A stretch of 64,000 bases of DNA from Trichopria drosophilae (Eukaryota > Arthropoda > Insecta > Hymenoptera > Diapriidae): contig CM059587.1 in the NCBI GenBank assembly GCA_030407085.1, positions 99,691,001 through 99,755,000 on the forward strand. The letters run 5' to 3'. The notes beneath the pieces were generated by a model. It saw only the letters and a program-made list of their open reading frames with translations, had not been told where the DNA came from and searched no databases. Positions within the stretch are counted from its first letter, which is position 1; every line of letters starts with the position of its first letter. Of the stretch, positions 55,001 to 61,710 are shown piece after piece. Position numbers and translations under genes: made by a program.

Positions 55001-57418
55001 GGAGTACTTGATCTTAGATGAGAACGAACCAATTGATTTTTCCAAACCTACCGCGGCACTGGACGAACTTCTTTTGATGTCAGAAAAGATGCTGACAGGC
55101 GCATCGCTGAGTAGTAACGATTCCTTCAAAACTATATCCAGCATCCACTCTGATCAGGATTTCTTAGATCTGAAGTTACTTCCACAGTTCAACACTGCCA
55201 ATACTTTGCTTACCCAGTCCAACAGAACGTTTTTGGCGCCATCTAACGACATGATGTTTGTGACGGCACCTAGCGAGATTACTTTTTGTACGCCATCTAA
55301 AGATACGGTGATATCACCTCCATTACCACCGAAGAAGATAGAAAAGAAGGAAGTTAGCCTGGATAGTGTTCGGAGCGAAACGAACATCATCGACGAATTG
55401 CTCTTCAAAAACTTTGACATCAGGATCAAAGACGCCTGTGGCTTCTTGACGACGAATCGCCTCCTCTGCCGCCTGTCTTTGTACATTTACGTTTACGGGA
55501 TGCTGGGTTTAATTGTTTTCTTTGTCAAACTGATCCCGTGCAAACATTGTTTGACTGATCTCCTGTTTCAGAGATATCGCTGATCAGTTTTGTTACAATA
55601 AAAAATCTCTAGTATTACAGTCTATTTTATTTTTCTGTCAGGTGTCCTCGAATAAAGGTAAGAACAACGATTTTAAAAGTTTTGGCGTGATATTAAGGAC
55701 GTTCCTGCGCGAGAAAGAGACAGCTGTATCGCCTTCTCACTCTTTCTCCCAATGCGCACAAGTCCCACTGCGCCGATCGTGCGATGTGGCAACGTTGAGA
55801 GCTGCTTAAACTACAAAATTCAAATATGACGCTCTAGACAACTTCCAAGTGATACTCAATCATTTGGTTCTTTCACAAAATATGCCAAAATCACAGTATC
55901 CTTACGCTTCCATAGGCAATAAAAATTGATGATATTGAAATAATTAAAGGTAGGCGGTAATAAATAAGTACAATAAATACTGTGTTCGTAACCGATTGTG
56001 TCTCAATTTATTACTTATGTGCCATGTTTATATTCTAATATTCTGCAGTTGCATATCCATAAAATAATAGCAGATATACATAAAAGAAAGTTACTTATAC
56101 GTATTATATTATTGAAAGGTTTGTAGTCGGCAAATAAGACAAACAATACAATTGAAATTTTTCACTTTTCAACCACAAGTTTATTTTTTATAGCTGAGAA
56201 GGGAATCAAATATTATGAAGGCAGCTCAAAAAACAAATAAATAAAAAAAATTCCTGAATTCAGATATATACAATTTAATTAGTATGAAAAGCCATGAATT
56301 TCTAGGTAACGAAGTCAAGATATGAGAGAGCAAACCGAATGTAAAATTTTTATTCAGCAATCCAAAAACAGGATCAAAAACTCACTCTTATCGATTTCAA
56401 CATGAATTTAATTTTCTGATGTTGTATTTAAATTAAAAATTGAAATAAAAACATGATATTAGAAAATTGAACGAAATGAGGTTACAGACTTTACACCTCA
56501 ATAACCTCAATTTATTTATTTGCTTCCCTGTCGGTTCCGTTGTCCTGTTACAGACTTCAATGTATTAATAAATAAGTACAGTTTTATAATTTATTATTAA
56601 AAAAATTAACAATAAACAAGTCCGATTACATGCATCTGTTACACAAAAACTATGTTTCTTGGTAGAGGTGGTAGCACTGGTCTTGGCTCAGCTGCGAACG
56701 AACGCGACGTTGCCACTGCTTCCCGCGCCTTGATAGTTCCGATCGAAAAAGCCGTTCATTGCATACTTTGCACAAGGATATTTCAAAATCTAATATTGAA
56801 TGCCCTATAGAATTTGTGTTCGTTTTATTTCTTATAGTTTTCCGCATGACATACTAGTTTTTCAAAAAAATCTATAGACAATTTTTTCCGCAATCTAAGA
56901 AAATAGCCGTTTTTCATGGCCTTGGTATAGGGAACACATGTAAAATTCAGAAACTTTGAAGCTGAATATCTCAAAATCTGATATTGATTCGATACCTCAA
57001 CTTTCGCCCACATATAAAGTACACTTAAAATAATCTTTTCGCGAAGTTTCGAGAAAATCTGTAGAAAATCGATTTTGGCAGGAACGTCCTTAAGAGCTGA
57101 AGGGGGTCCAGTTTCCACATCCTCAAAAACCTATTCCTTTTTTTTTCGTTCCAAGATGAAGTTTTAATTATTAAACACAAATTTCAGGTTGCCGGTACGG
57201 AGAAAATAAAAACGCCACAAAACGGTAACGCGAGTAAACGACGAACCTCGGGTATTCCCAAAGCGAAACCAGCAGCGACCCCTAGCGAAGCGAGTCGTAA
57301 AGCGAGGGAAGCTAGAGAAGCGAGTCGCCGGCAAATGCTCGAGGAACGTCGTCGAGCGATGAAAGCGAATTCTAAAAAATCGGACAGCACCGTTGAGATT
57401 TTCGTCCCGGAGACATAA
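21996..57418 (+). CDS. vlc: Disks-large-associated protein (SAPAP/GKAP), ten-exon gene model
   Basis: This is the main host gene. SAPAP/GKAP proteins are scaffolds that in vertebrate synapses link PSD-95-type guanylate kinases to Shank. My model joins 21996-22062, 29319-29556, 36633-36725, 40763-41097, 41156-41745, 41813-41998, 42057-42194, 42284-42462, 55642-55657 and 57188-57418. Every intron is GT-AG, all phases agree, and the total is 2,073 nt (690 aa). The GKAP homology region spans about residues 430-560 and holds family hallmarks such as LAGFWDM, a SQKMQQFEGLC stretch and an NWVE end. The C-terminus (STVEIFVPE) matches the ending of DLGAP1-4 rather than DLGAP5/mars, so I favour the vulcan-like branch. 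The N-terminal 430 residues are Ser-rich and look disordered. Long introns are full of transposons. The symbol rests on family resemblance, not on a search. Confidence 0.85.
22199..22538. mobile_element. Hairpin MITE 1 of a four-element cluster
   Basis: GAGCTCAGTCGATAAGGTAG at the left end is matched by the inverse of CTATGTTACCGACTGAGCTC at the right. About 340 bp, no coding. Confidence 0.7.
22555..22873. mobile_element. Hairpin MITE 2 of the cluster
   Basis: TAGTCGATAAGATAGTAATC on the left is answered by GAATACTACCTTATCGACAA on the right. The ends share GATAAGGTAGTAATCT words with its neighbours. Confidence 0.65.
23009..23408. mobile_element. Hairpin MITE 3 of the cluster
   Basis: TTTAAGAGGGTCC … TTGATAAGGTAGAAATCT on the left is answered by AGATTACTACCTTATCGATC and then CCCTTAAGGG on the right. 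The right end holds a doubled ACTACCTTATCGATC. Confidence 0.6.
23397..23772. mobile_element. Hairpin MITE 4 of the cluster, sharing its edge with MITE 3
   Basis: CCTTAAGGGGGTTATAAATT then GGTCCGCCGGTAAGGTAGGA is matched inversely by TCCTACCTTACCGGCGGACC and CCCCTTAAGG. It is the best preserved of the four. Its first bases coincide with the right end of MITE 3. Confidence 0.75.
23773..29318. other. Rest of DLGAP intron 1, AT-rich
   Basis: Apart from a decayed repeat at 24.43-24.8 kb I see no structure. Open frames at 26.5 and 27.8 kb lack any recognisable features. Confidence 0.45.
24430..24800. repeat. Decayed copy of the piggyBac 120-bp unit
   Basis: GCATCCAATATGGTGGACCA, then GATGGTTTTTGGGGTC and TTCAAAATGACGGA, follow the order of the piggyBac subterminal unit. 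After 24,650 the same words appear inverted (TCAGCGACTCACTAAATCC, TGGAGTCGCCATTTTT). It is probably an old element end. Confidence 0.55.
29319..29556 (+). CDS. vlc: DLGAP coding exon 2
   Basis: The acceptor is AAATGTAG|GATCAC and the donor CACCAG|GTGAGT, a near-consensus site. It enters in phase 1 and leaves in phase 2. It encodes about 79 residues ending in KKPSYLGLACSINGYSGIT, which resembles the SYL-type motif of the SAPAP N-terminus. Base composition is clearly richer in GC than the flanking introns. No start codon lies in its frame, so it must be internal. Confidence 0.8.
29580..30420. repeat. AAACGT-rich repeat with a ~155-bp tandem duplication
   Basis: AAACGT and ACACGT words recur throughout. 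Two neighbouring copies (30045-30205 and 30206-30356) share TTATTAACAATATGACACCT and TAAATTATTTAAAATACATT in the same order, and a third copy begins at 30,357. It lies in intron 2. Confidence 0.65.
30900..31290. repeat. Degenerate AAAATGGCGG repeats in intron 2
   Basis: TTCAAAATGGCGGCCGAAAT, TTCAAGATGGCGGCTG and TTCAAAATGGCGAATTCAAT occur within 350 bp, recalling the 120-bp unit but too diverged to align by eye. Confidence 0.4.
31291..36632. other. Rest of DLGAP intron 2, AT-rich
   Basis: Apart from the hairpin at 33.76-34.05 kb and a small cluster of CACTCC/GGAGTGAAAAT words at 36.07-36.26 kb, no structure was seen. Confidence 0.4.
33762..34048. mobile_element. TA-flanked hairpin MITE with CTCTCTAAAT ends
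   Basis: TA-CTCTCTAAATTTGAATTAGT opens the element and ACTAATTCTGATTTAGAGAG-TA closes it. Inner arms such as GTTAATCAAATTACGTTACA are also inverted around 33,900. Size is 283 bp between the TAs. TA duplication suggests Tc1/mariner mobilisation. Confidence 0.75.
36633..36725 (+). CDS. vlc: DLGAP coding exon 3
   Basis: A 93-nt exon, phase 2 in and phase 2 out, with acceptor GTTCGTAG|GTACGA and donor TTCAG|GTAAGG. It encodes RYDSKLREGFRSRDSSPGAR followed by LITRDISPAGF. The many Ser-Pro and Arg-Asp-Ser sites suggest phosphorylation, which is inference. Because its length is a multiple of three it could be skipped without loss of frame. Confidence 0.8.
36726..38433. other. First part of DLGAP intron 3
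   Basis: AT-rich. A segment at 37.55-37.75 kb shares short words with 20.69 kb (AATTTTACGCCC against AATTTTGCGCCC). No gene was seen. Confidence 0.35.
38434..40620. mobile_element. 2-kb foldback element with ATGTAAC-rich core
   Basis: Outer arms are inverted copies: TTTTTGATACTGTCGTAAAG near 38,571 against AGACAGTGTCAAAAATATT near 40,600, continuing for some 300 bp. The core (38.93-40.29 kb) has many units of AACAGTTATGTAACAACTAT type in alternating orientation, joined by CCTAACCTAAAAATACCCCT and its complement. A stray unit lies outside the left arm at 38.43-38.54 kb. It is in DLGAP intron 3. Confidence 0.75.
40763..41097 (+). CDS. vlc: DLGAP coding exon 4
   Basis: The phase-2 acceptor is AATAAAG|GTCAAA and the donor is AAACG|GTAAGC, leaving in phase 1. 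The pyrimidine tract is poor, and other AGs just downstream break the phase, which is why I chose this start. It encodes about 111 residues, Ser/Pro- and Asn-rich (NENLTVPVSHPPKSQSISPL at the start), with no recognised domain. It lies only 143 bp downstream of a 2-kb foldback repeat. Confidence 0.75.
41156..41745 (+). CDS. vlc: DLGAP coding exon 5
   Basis: The exon encodes about 197 residues after a 58-bp intron (acceptor ATTATTTCAG|TGTCAA, donor ATCACT|GTAAGT, phase 0 out). A conserved-looking block VERLYGPGALAQGFFFKR lies near its start. Its end, EYVEKNGHYFIT, begins the GKAP homology region and corresponds to the RDGHWFLKLL part of vertebrate SAPAPs. The middle is Ser/Thr/Lys-rich and probably unstructured. 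Confidence 0.9.
41813..41998 (+). CDS. vlc: DLGAP coding exon 6 (GKAP domain, first half)
   Basis: A 62-codon exon, phase 0 in and out, with a strong T-rich acceptor and donor AATATT|GTAAGT. It encodes the helical core of the GKAP homology region: LLKREISRLHSLAESAEAEL, then an acidic stretch, then GKLRSAAGKARLLASQKMQQ and FEGLCQKNI. Spacing and residues line up with the LLQAE…LSEE…GSAQLLMSQKFQQFRGLCEQN pattern of DLGAP proteins. Confidence 0.95.
42057..42194 (+). CDS. vlc: DLGAP coding exon 7 (GKAP domain, second half)
   Basis: A 46-codon exon, phase 0 on both sides, with acceptor TTTAATTTTAG and donor GTAGAG|GTACGT. It continues the GKAP region with the signature TTNEDLAGFWDMVMLQVDQV followed by NELFEHIERLRKSNWVE, matching the family pattern PTxxDLAGFWDMxxLxIxxV…LxxNxW. 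This is the most diagnostic part of the protein. Confidence 0.95.
42284..42462 (+). CDS. vlc: DLGAP coding exon 8
   Basis: The acceptor is CTTTCCTGTAG|ACC and the donor TCTTCGAG|GTATCG, phase 0 in and phase 2 out. It encodes a basic linker starting TFSAIDNKPKSARRKVVAKV, equivalent to the Lys/Pro-rich PPPVPKKPAK linker of vertebrate relatives. Its phase-2 end fits both the microexon at 55,642 and the large exon at 54,047, so this donor is the branch point of the two proposed 3' ends. Confidence 0.85.
42792..44304. repeat. AATTC-rich higher-order repeat with inverted ends
   Basis: The block opens CCCAGTAAACGAAAACGAAT and closes ATTCGTTTTCGTTTACTGGG. Inside, CTATTCGTTTTCGAATTC-type landmarks alternate at 217 and 157 bp (one short interval of 137), giving a 374-bp higher-order period. 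Within each unit AATT recurs about every 10 bp (AATTCATTTC, AATTCACTTG). It lies in DLGAP intron 8. Confidence 0.9.
44520..44675. repeat. Short relative of the AATTC-rich array
   Basis: GAATTAAAATGAATTGAAGT, AATCATTTTCATGCGTTTTA and a final TTATTCGTTTACTGG recur once, separated from the main array by about 215 bp. Confidence 0.7.
45361..45771. mobile_element. AATTCATT-rich repeat element, copy 1
   Basis: It starts CCCAACAAACTAAAATGCAT and ends ATGAATTTTCGTTTACAGGG, inverted ends similar to the array at 42.8 kb. Its second half (TTCAAAATCATTGAAGCGAA, CTATTAACCATT) is shared with 62.70-62.88 kb. Confidence 0.6.
45801..47126. mobile_element. TTAA-flanked foldback element (family B)
   Basis: TTAA at 45797-45800 and 47127-47130 flanks CCCATTAAGTCCTGAATGGA and its inverse. 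At least the first 70 bp of the arms are almost identical, and inversion extends to the centre near 46,440. The terminal GTCCTGAA is shared with family A. Open frames inside are fortuitous. Confidence 0.85.
47683..47716 (-). repeat. Hammerhead-like core of Penelope-element type
   Basis: On the minus strand CTGAAGA is followed by GGACC, a loop, GGTC and GAAA, the order of a hammerhead ribozyme core around stem II. I could not find a convincing stem III or cleavage site, so it is probably a degraded remnant. Confidence 0.3.
48404..49433. mobile_element. TA-flanked element with CTCTCTAAAT ends, long version
   Basis: TA-CTCTCTAAATCTGAATTA opens and TAATTCAGATTTAGAGAG-TA closes a 1,026-bp element. 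Ends match the 283-bp element at 33.76 kb. No transposase frame is visible. The interior at 48.6-49.2 kb is different and may be a later insertion or the original core. Confidence 0.75.
49434..53075. other. DLGAP intron 8, mixed repeats
   Basis: It contains a CCGACA/TGTCGG-rich inverted patch at 50.0-50.17 kb, scattered GTAAACTCCG words, and a hairpin at 51.5-51.8 kb. No exon could be supported. Confidence 0.35.
51543..51818. repeat. Hairpin repeat
   Basis: ATGAAGATATACAATTTAGA in the left arm is inverted as CCAAATTGTATATCTTCAT in the right arm, with flanking TTATTCTATGAT against CGTAGAATAAT. Confidence 0.5.
53076..53929. mobile_element. Foldback element with TTTTTGTGGCGGAA motifs
   Basis: Left words TATATCCCGAAATCAGACTA and GAGATATCCTAACCTAAAA return inverted near 53,825-53,925. 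TTTTTGTGGCGGAAyAAA occurs at about 53,228 and 53,467. It ends about 120 bp before the large exon. The 123-codon frame across it is not gene-like. Confidence 0.55.
54047..55583 (+). CDS. Large alternative last exon of DLGAP (or nested gene) with C-terminal membrane segment
   Basis: A 1,537-nt open exon, much richer in GC than its surroundings. Composition changes at the acceptor AACTATTTTAG|CCCCCCGG; the frame runs 44 nt further upstream but has no ATG there, which supports splicing. It enters in phase 2, the phase left by exon 8. It would add 512 residues, giving a 1,120-aa isoform. Visible parts are an acidic Ser-rich start (EDEDFEGADTSATTED), a GGGGG run, a basic stretch (NLRRKIKRI), PPLPPKK, and a hydrophobic segment at about residues 1085-1105 (LSLYIYVYGMLGLIVFFVKL) before a 15-residue tail with two Cys. 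I do not recognise the family. I found no phase-compatible internal donor, so it should be terminal. The first in-frame ATG (54,111-54,113) would serve if this were a separate gene. Confidence 0.6.
55597..55602 (+). terminator. Poly(A) signal for the alternative last exon
   Basis: AATAAA lies 13 nt after the stop codon of the large exon and about 40 nt before the acceptor of the microexon. Cleavage here would compete directly with splicing to the microexon, a usual layout for alternative 3' ends. Confidence 0.5.
55642..55657 (+). CDS. vlc: DLGAP coding exon 9, a 16-nt microexon
   Basis: The acceptor TTATTTTTCTGTCAG and donor AAAG|GTAAGA enclose only 16 nt. Two nucleotides from exon 8 plus these 16 make six codons (RCPRIK), restoring phase 0 for the last exon. 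Joining exon 8 straight to the last exon would hit a stop after seven codons, so the microexon is required for the family-type C-terminus. Both splice sites are close to consensus. Confidence 0.7.
55693..57093. mobile_element. TTAA-flanked element with GGACGTTCCTGC ends
   Basis: TTAA at 55693-55696 and 57090-57093 encloses 12-bp inverted ends GGACGTTCCTGC and GCAGGAACGTCC. The interior (1.39 kb) is not a foldback. It has a GC-rich left end and a minus-strand frame of 97 codons near the right end that I do not recognise. It fills almost the whole intron between the microexon and the last exon. Confidence 0.7.
57188..57418 (+). CDS. vlc: DLGAP coding exon 10 (C-terminus and stop)
   Basis: The acceptor is AAATTTCAG|GTTGCC, phase 0. 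It encodes 76 residues and a TAA stop. An Ala/Arg/Glu-rich helical stretch (SRKAREAREASRRQMLEERR) is followed by ANSKKSDSTVEIFVPET. The vertebrate DLGAP1-4 tail has the same arrangement (RxEARKRLLAAKRAASVRQN, then SIEIYxPEAQTRL). The insect protein stops where the QTRL Shank-PDZ ligand would follow. Confidence 0.9.
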   Translation, partial: VAGTEKIKTPQNGNASKRRTSGIPKAKPAATPSEASRKAREAREASRRQMLEERRRAMKANSKKSDSTVEIFVPET

Positions 57419-58650
57419 CCAAGGTGACCGCCCGTGGAGGACAGATTCCTAGGGCTCGAGACGATGCTCCTCGTCCACTAGGTGGCAGACGTCGAGCACC
57501 TCAAGGACGTCAACTAATCGGTTCCGGCGATATTCGCATTCAGCGGACGATAAAAGTATCAACAATAATACAATAATTAAACTTCGCCGGACATCGATTG
57601 ACGACAATTTAGGATTCAAGTGCTGCGGCAGATGTAAATAAATTCGTTTCATTTCGGCTGAAATTCGCTTCGATTATTCTTGTCACCGATTAAACGGTGA
57701 CATTAACTTATTCAATTTTCTTATATTTATATACATAATATATAAATTTATATAAACATATAAATATATATATGTATGTATTTATGTAACCGTAAAAGTC
57801 GTGTGTCCTCAGCGGATCGTGAATGTAAATACGTGGTTTATTTTTGAATTGCTTTTTTTACTCGATATTTCCACGATCAATATTGATAACTTTAATGTCG
57901 AACGACGTAGAGCGACTATTAGTGTTTTTTTTTTTTGACTATGAAAGTAACGAGAAATTCGTTGTCGGGAGATGTGCGGATGATCGTGAACGATTTTTGT
58001 TTATGTACATAGAGTAGCGAAAGCGGAATGCACCGAATCGACTGGCGCTTATTTTCTCGTCGTTCTAATTCTCGTAGTAATTTATATATTTGAAGTCGTG
58101 GTTTAGGTGTTTTTTTAGACCTTCGAGCAGAATGGAGATTCGAAAGTAGGCGCGTGTAATTGTTTACATGAGCCACCAGGCGGAAAGATCTGGAACTAAG
58201 GTGGCACGCTTAGCGCTTCTTGCCTATTCGTGCTATTTTTTTTTTTGCTTTCGCATATTGTGGCGGTGAGATTCGTGGTGCTGCGAAAAGGTGAGATCCC
58301 GCATTAGATTTTAACGTCATTTCAAAGTGAATAGATTTATTCAGTTTTTGCGTGACGATGTTGACGTCATTCTCGGCATTTGTAACGTTGGTTACGGAAT
58401 CGCGGCGAAGCGACGCCCAGGTATCAAGTGTCTTGTACGATAGCGAGTAAGATATATTTGTAATACATTTTCGATTGGCATTAACAACATCTTTTATTTT
58501 CCTTTCCTGTGTATTTTTAGATCCTTTCATTACAAAGAGGAGCTAAGGAATTCTGTAGGAGGATGAAAGTGGTCCAGTTTAACATAAAAGTGAATTTGTA
58601 AATCATTTATTTACTTTAATCACTGCAAAATCGTAAAAATAAAATACTTT
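57419..58650 (+). other. Probable 3' UTR of the DLGAP gene
   Basis: Moderately GC-rich sequence without splice signals follows the stop for about 1.2 kb. AATAAA occurs at 57637-57642 and 58638-58643 among others. Antisense open frames exist at 57.9-58.5 kb but show no family or codon signature, so I treat the block as untranslated. Confidence 0.5.
58638..58643 (+). terminator. Candidate distal poly(A) signal
   Basis: AATAAA lies where base composition falls back to the AT-rich background. A proximal alternative is at 57637-57642. Confidence 0.3.
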
Positions 58651-59017
58651 CAATTTAATAACAAAGAAAATTATGTTGTAATTGTACTTTTTTGCAGGTA
58701 ATTTTGTAACGAAATGTAGGTATTCAAACATTTTAAGAGTTCGTCTTAATCACAAGTTTTGTTTATGATTTGAAAATTATATTTTACAAAAATCGATATT
58801 TCTGAAATTTTAATATCGACATTTTTATAAAAAAAATAATTGTGTTAAGAGAATTTTTTTACTTCAGGGCAGATAAAAATAAAAATCGCGGGTCCTTAAG
58901 TTTAATTTTTGACAGAATATGACAAACTTTGAATATTCCGTTGGATATTTTAATAATCGAGCGTATTTAACCGGTTTATTTATCGGTATAGAGAAATATA
59001 TATGTAAAGAATTTCAG

Positions 59018-59081
59018 AAGAAAGAAATCAAAACATTCGGACATATCAACAGGCTTCAAGGGTGACCACGTCGAAAAAATG
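59018..59081 (+). CDS. Doubtful small exon ending in ATG
   Basis: AAGAATTTCAG|A and AAAATG|GTACGT could bound a 64-nt exon downstream of the DLGAP gene. Two frames are open (one reads RKKSKHSDISTGFKGDHVEK). The exon could also be a leader whose ATG is the last codon. No partner exon was found in the window. Confidence 0.2.
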
Positions 59082-60420
59082 GTACGTAATATTACTATTT
59101 TTATGTTTATATATTTATTTTATAATATACATTATAGAACTGTACATTATTTATATTCTAAGAAACGTATTTACTGAGAAATAATTTCATTGTTTATCTA
59201 AATGTTATGATACATAAGCGGTTAAGAAAATACGAATGTTGTTAATCAACATATTAACTTAATTATTATACAAATTTCCAAAAACGTAAGAACCGCAATT
59301 TATATTTATACCTAACCTCACTTTGTTAAACTGGTCACATAAAAATGTCAAGGGTGTCCCCAAAGTTATCCCGTGGCCAATAAAATTTGATTTTCTTTCT
59401 GCCAAGAATACAATTTTGAGTTTTTGACGACGTTAAGGATTTCTTTGATTGAAAAGAAAATTATCATGTAACATGTTGATTTCTGAAGTATTTTTTATTG
59501 ACGAAAATGATGGAATAATCAGATTTGTTAAAATTTGCGTCTTCGATAACATTTTGAATAATTTTGCAACAAAGAAAATGTTTATAAACAAAAATTAAAT
59601 TGGCTTTAAACCGAGGTTAAAATGCTATAGTTTGAAAATCTCTAAACAAAGAAAATGTTTTTTATAAGTGCAGTATCATCTGACAGATTTTGTATTTTAA
59701 AAACAATGCCTGTCTCAAAATTGATCGATCACGTTGCAGTTTCTCAAAAAGTAAGATTAAATATGCAAAAAGTGGTGTGTTTGCCTTTATTACAGTTTTT
59801 TTGGCAGAAAAACATTTTTTGGTCCTGAAAACGATGGCGCCTTAAAAATTCTCCAATTACTCGCTTTTGTACAAAAAGAAGGATTCAATTTAAAAAATTT
59901 GGTAATATTTTGAATTTTTTACAACAAAAATAAATGTTTTTTCTAAGAAAGGCAGCATTAGTTTCCAAGTATTTTGTCAAGATGAACGAAAATTCATTGA
60001 AATTCATTGAGTGATTTTGAATGAATCTCAACAGATTTAAATTGATTTTCTTAATCGCTAAATATCAATAGAAATCTATTCAACAGAGTTGTAACCAATG
60101 ATTTTCTATTGTTTTAAAATCATTGATTTCAGTACGTGCTTATTATATTACTGAAATTCACTCAATTTCATTGGATTTCGCACTTCTTAATGATTTTGTA
60201 TTAATAAAGATTGTACATTTTATACATTAATTTTTCAAATTATTTATTATGACATTATGGCACATCTGTCGCATAAGAGGGAAATATTATTGTTAACACT
60301 TAAATTGTAGTAAATTTCTAGTACCATCGTGTTTTCAGGGTGTAAATCTGGCAGAATACCTGAAAAAGTTGGAATAATTTATATTTATTAATTAAAATCT
60401 TTTGAGTAGATTAGACTATC
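59082..60420. other. AT-rich DNA with an AATTCATTGA-rich patch
   Basis: At 59.98-60.18 kb GAAATTCATTGAGTGA and TTCACTCAATTTCATTGG form a loose hairpin related to the AATTCATT family. Nothing else is supportable. Confidence 0.35.
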
Positions 60421-60424
60421 TTAA

Positions 60425-61710
60425 CCCGTTTCGACCTGAAATGCCGTAAATTTTGACTTCTTTTCATCAGGTGCTTTCTTAGGGAGAAAATCACTCAATC
60501 GTTTTGATATAACCATACCTATTGTATTTTTTCTCGAACTTTCTAAATCCGGTTTCCGATTGACCATATCTGCCGCTATTTTTTTACTATGGCGGTTTAA
60601 ACACAAAAAAATTGTGAATTTTGAAAAAATTTCTTCAAATAATCGTATTTTTGAACAGGAAACCGTGTTCGGAACAAGCTAAGTCTCTGTATCTGGTGGA
60701 GTAATTAGTTATACTAAAAGATAGGATGGTTATTAATTCACCATTCAAAATGGCGGCTTCAAAATGGCGGTTCTCGGTCAAAATTTTGTTGAAAAATTTC
60801 TGGACGATCTAACTCAAAAGATACGAGCTTTTTAAAAAAAATGTTGAGAATGAAAAGTTCTTAGAATTCATTGAGAAATATAGTGGAATTTTTTCAGATT
60901 TTTTAAATGAAGTTTTGAGAATTTTTTTTTCAACATTTTTTTCAAAATTGTAATTTATTTACGAAAAATTCTGAACAAAATTTAGTGCATTCTCTGATAA
61001 ATTCCAAGAGTTTTTTGTTCTTTGCAATTCTATCCAAAAGTTGATAGTTTTCGAGGAAATGAATTTCAAATATTATAGTTCAAAATTTTTCTTTTTCGAA
61101 AACTATCAACTTTTGGGGAAAAATTCATAGAATAAAAAACTCTTAGAATTCATCAGAGAATGCACTAAATTTTGTTAAGAATTTTTCGAAAACAAAATTA
61201 CAATTTTGAAAAGAATTTTTCAAAGAATTTTTCAAAAATTCATTTAAAAAATCTGAAAAAATCCATTATATTTCTCGGCGAATTCTAAGAATTTTTTATT
61301 CTTAACATTTTTTAAAACAAGCTCATAATTGTTCAGTTAGAGCGTCCAGAAATTTTTCAACAAAATGTTCACTGAGGTCCGCCATTTTGAATGGTGAATT
61401 AATGACCACCGTATCTTTTAGTATAACTATTTACTCCACCAGATACAGAGATTCAGCTTGATCCGAACGCAGTTTTCTGTTAAAAAATACGATTATTTGA
61501 ACAAACTTTTTCAAAATTCACGATTTTTTTCTGTTTAAACCGCCATAGTAAAAAAATGGCGGCAGATATGGTCAATCTGAAACCGGGTTTAGAAAGTTCG
61601 AGAAAAAATACAATAGGTATGGTTATATCAAAACGATTGCGTAACTTTCTCTATGAGAAAGCACCTGATGAAAACAAGTCAAAATTTAGGGCATTTCAGG
61701 ACGAAACGGG
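60425..61710. mobile_element. TTAA-flanked foldback element (family A, copy 2)
   Basis: TTAA at 60421-60424 and 61711-61714 flanks a 1,286-bp copy of the element at 3,691, with the same CCCGTTTCG … CGAAACGGG ends and the same near-complete internal inversion. Here the outer flanks are not inverted copies, which fixes the true element ends. The minus-strand frame at 60.42-60.61 kb is translated repeat. Confidence 0.85.

Noticed and set aside
54038..55486. Minus-strand frames antisense to the large exon
   Set aside because: They are shadows in GC-rich coding DNA. The plus-strand frame is continuous for over 500 codons with a matching splice phase.
56825..57118. 97-codon minus-strand ORF as a transposase fragment
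   Set aside because: It runs past the TTAA at the element's right end and has no DDE or DNA-binding motif that I can recognise.
57919..58530. Two minus-strand ORFs (85 and 106 codons)
   Set aside because: They lie in the probable DLGAP 3' UTR, show no recognisable domain, and have no partner exons.
60421..60606. 61-codon minus-strand ORF (…NRKPDLESSRKNTIGMVISK…)
   Set aside because: It is the family A foldback arm in translation; the same reading appears at 4.8-4.9 kb.
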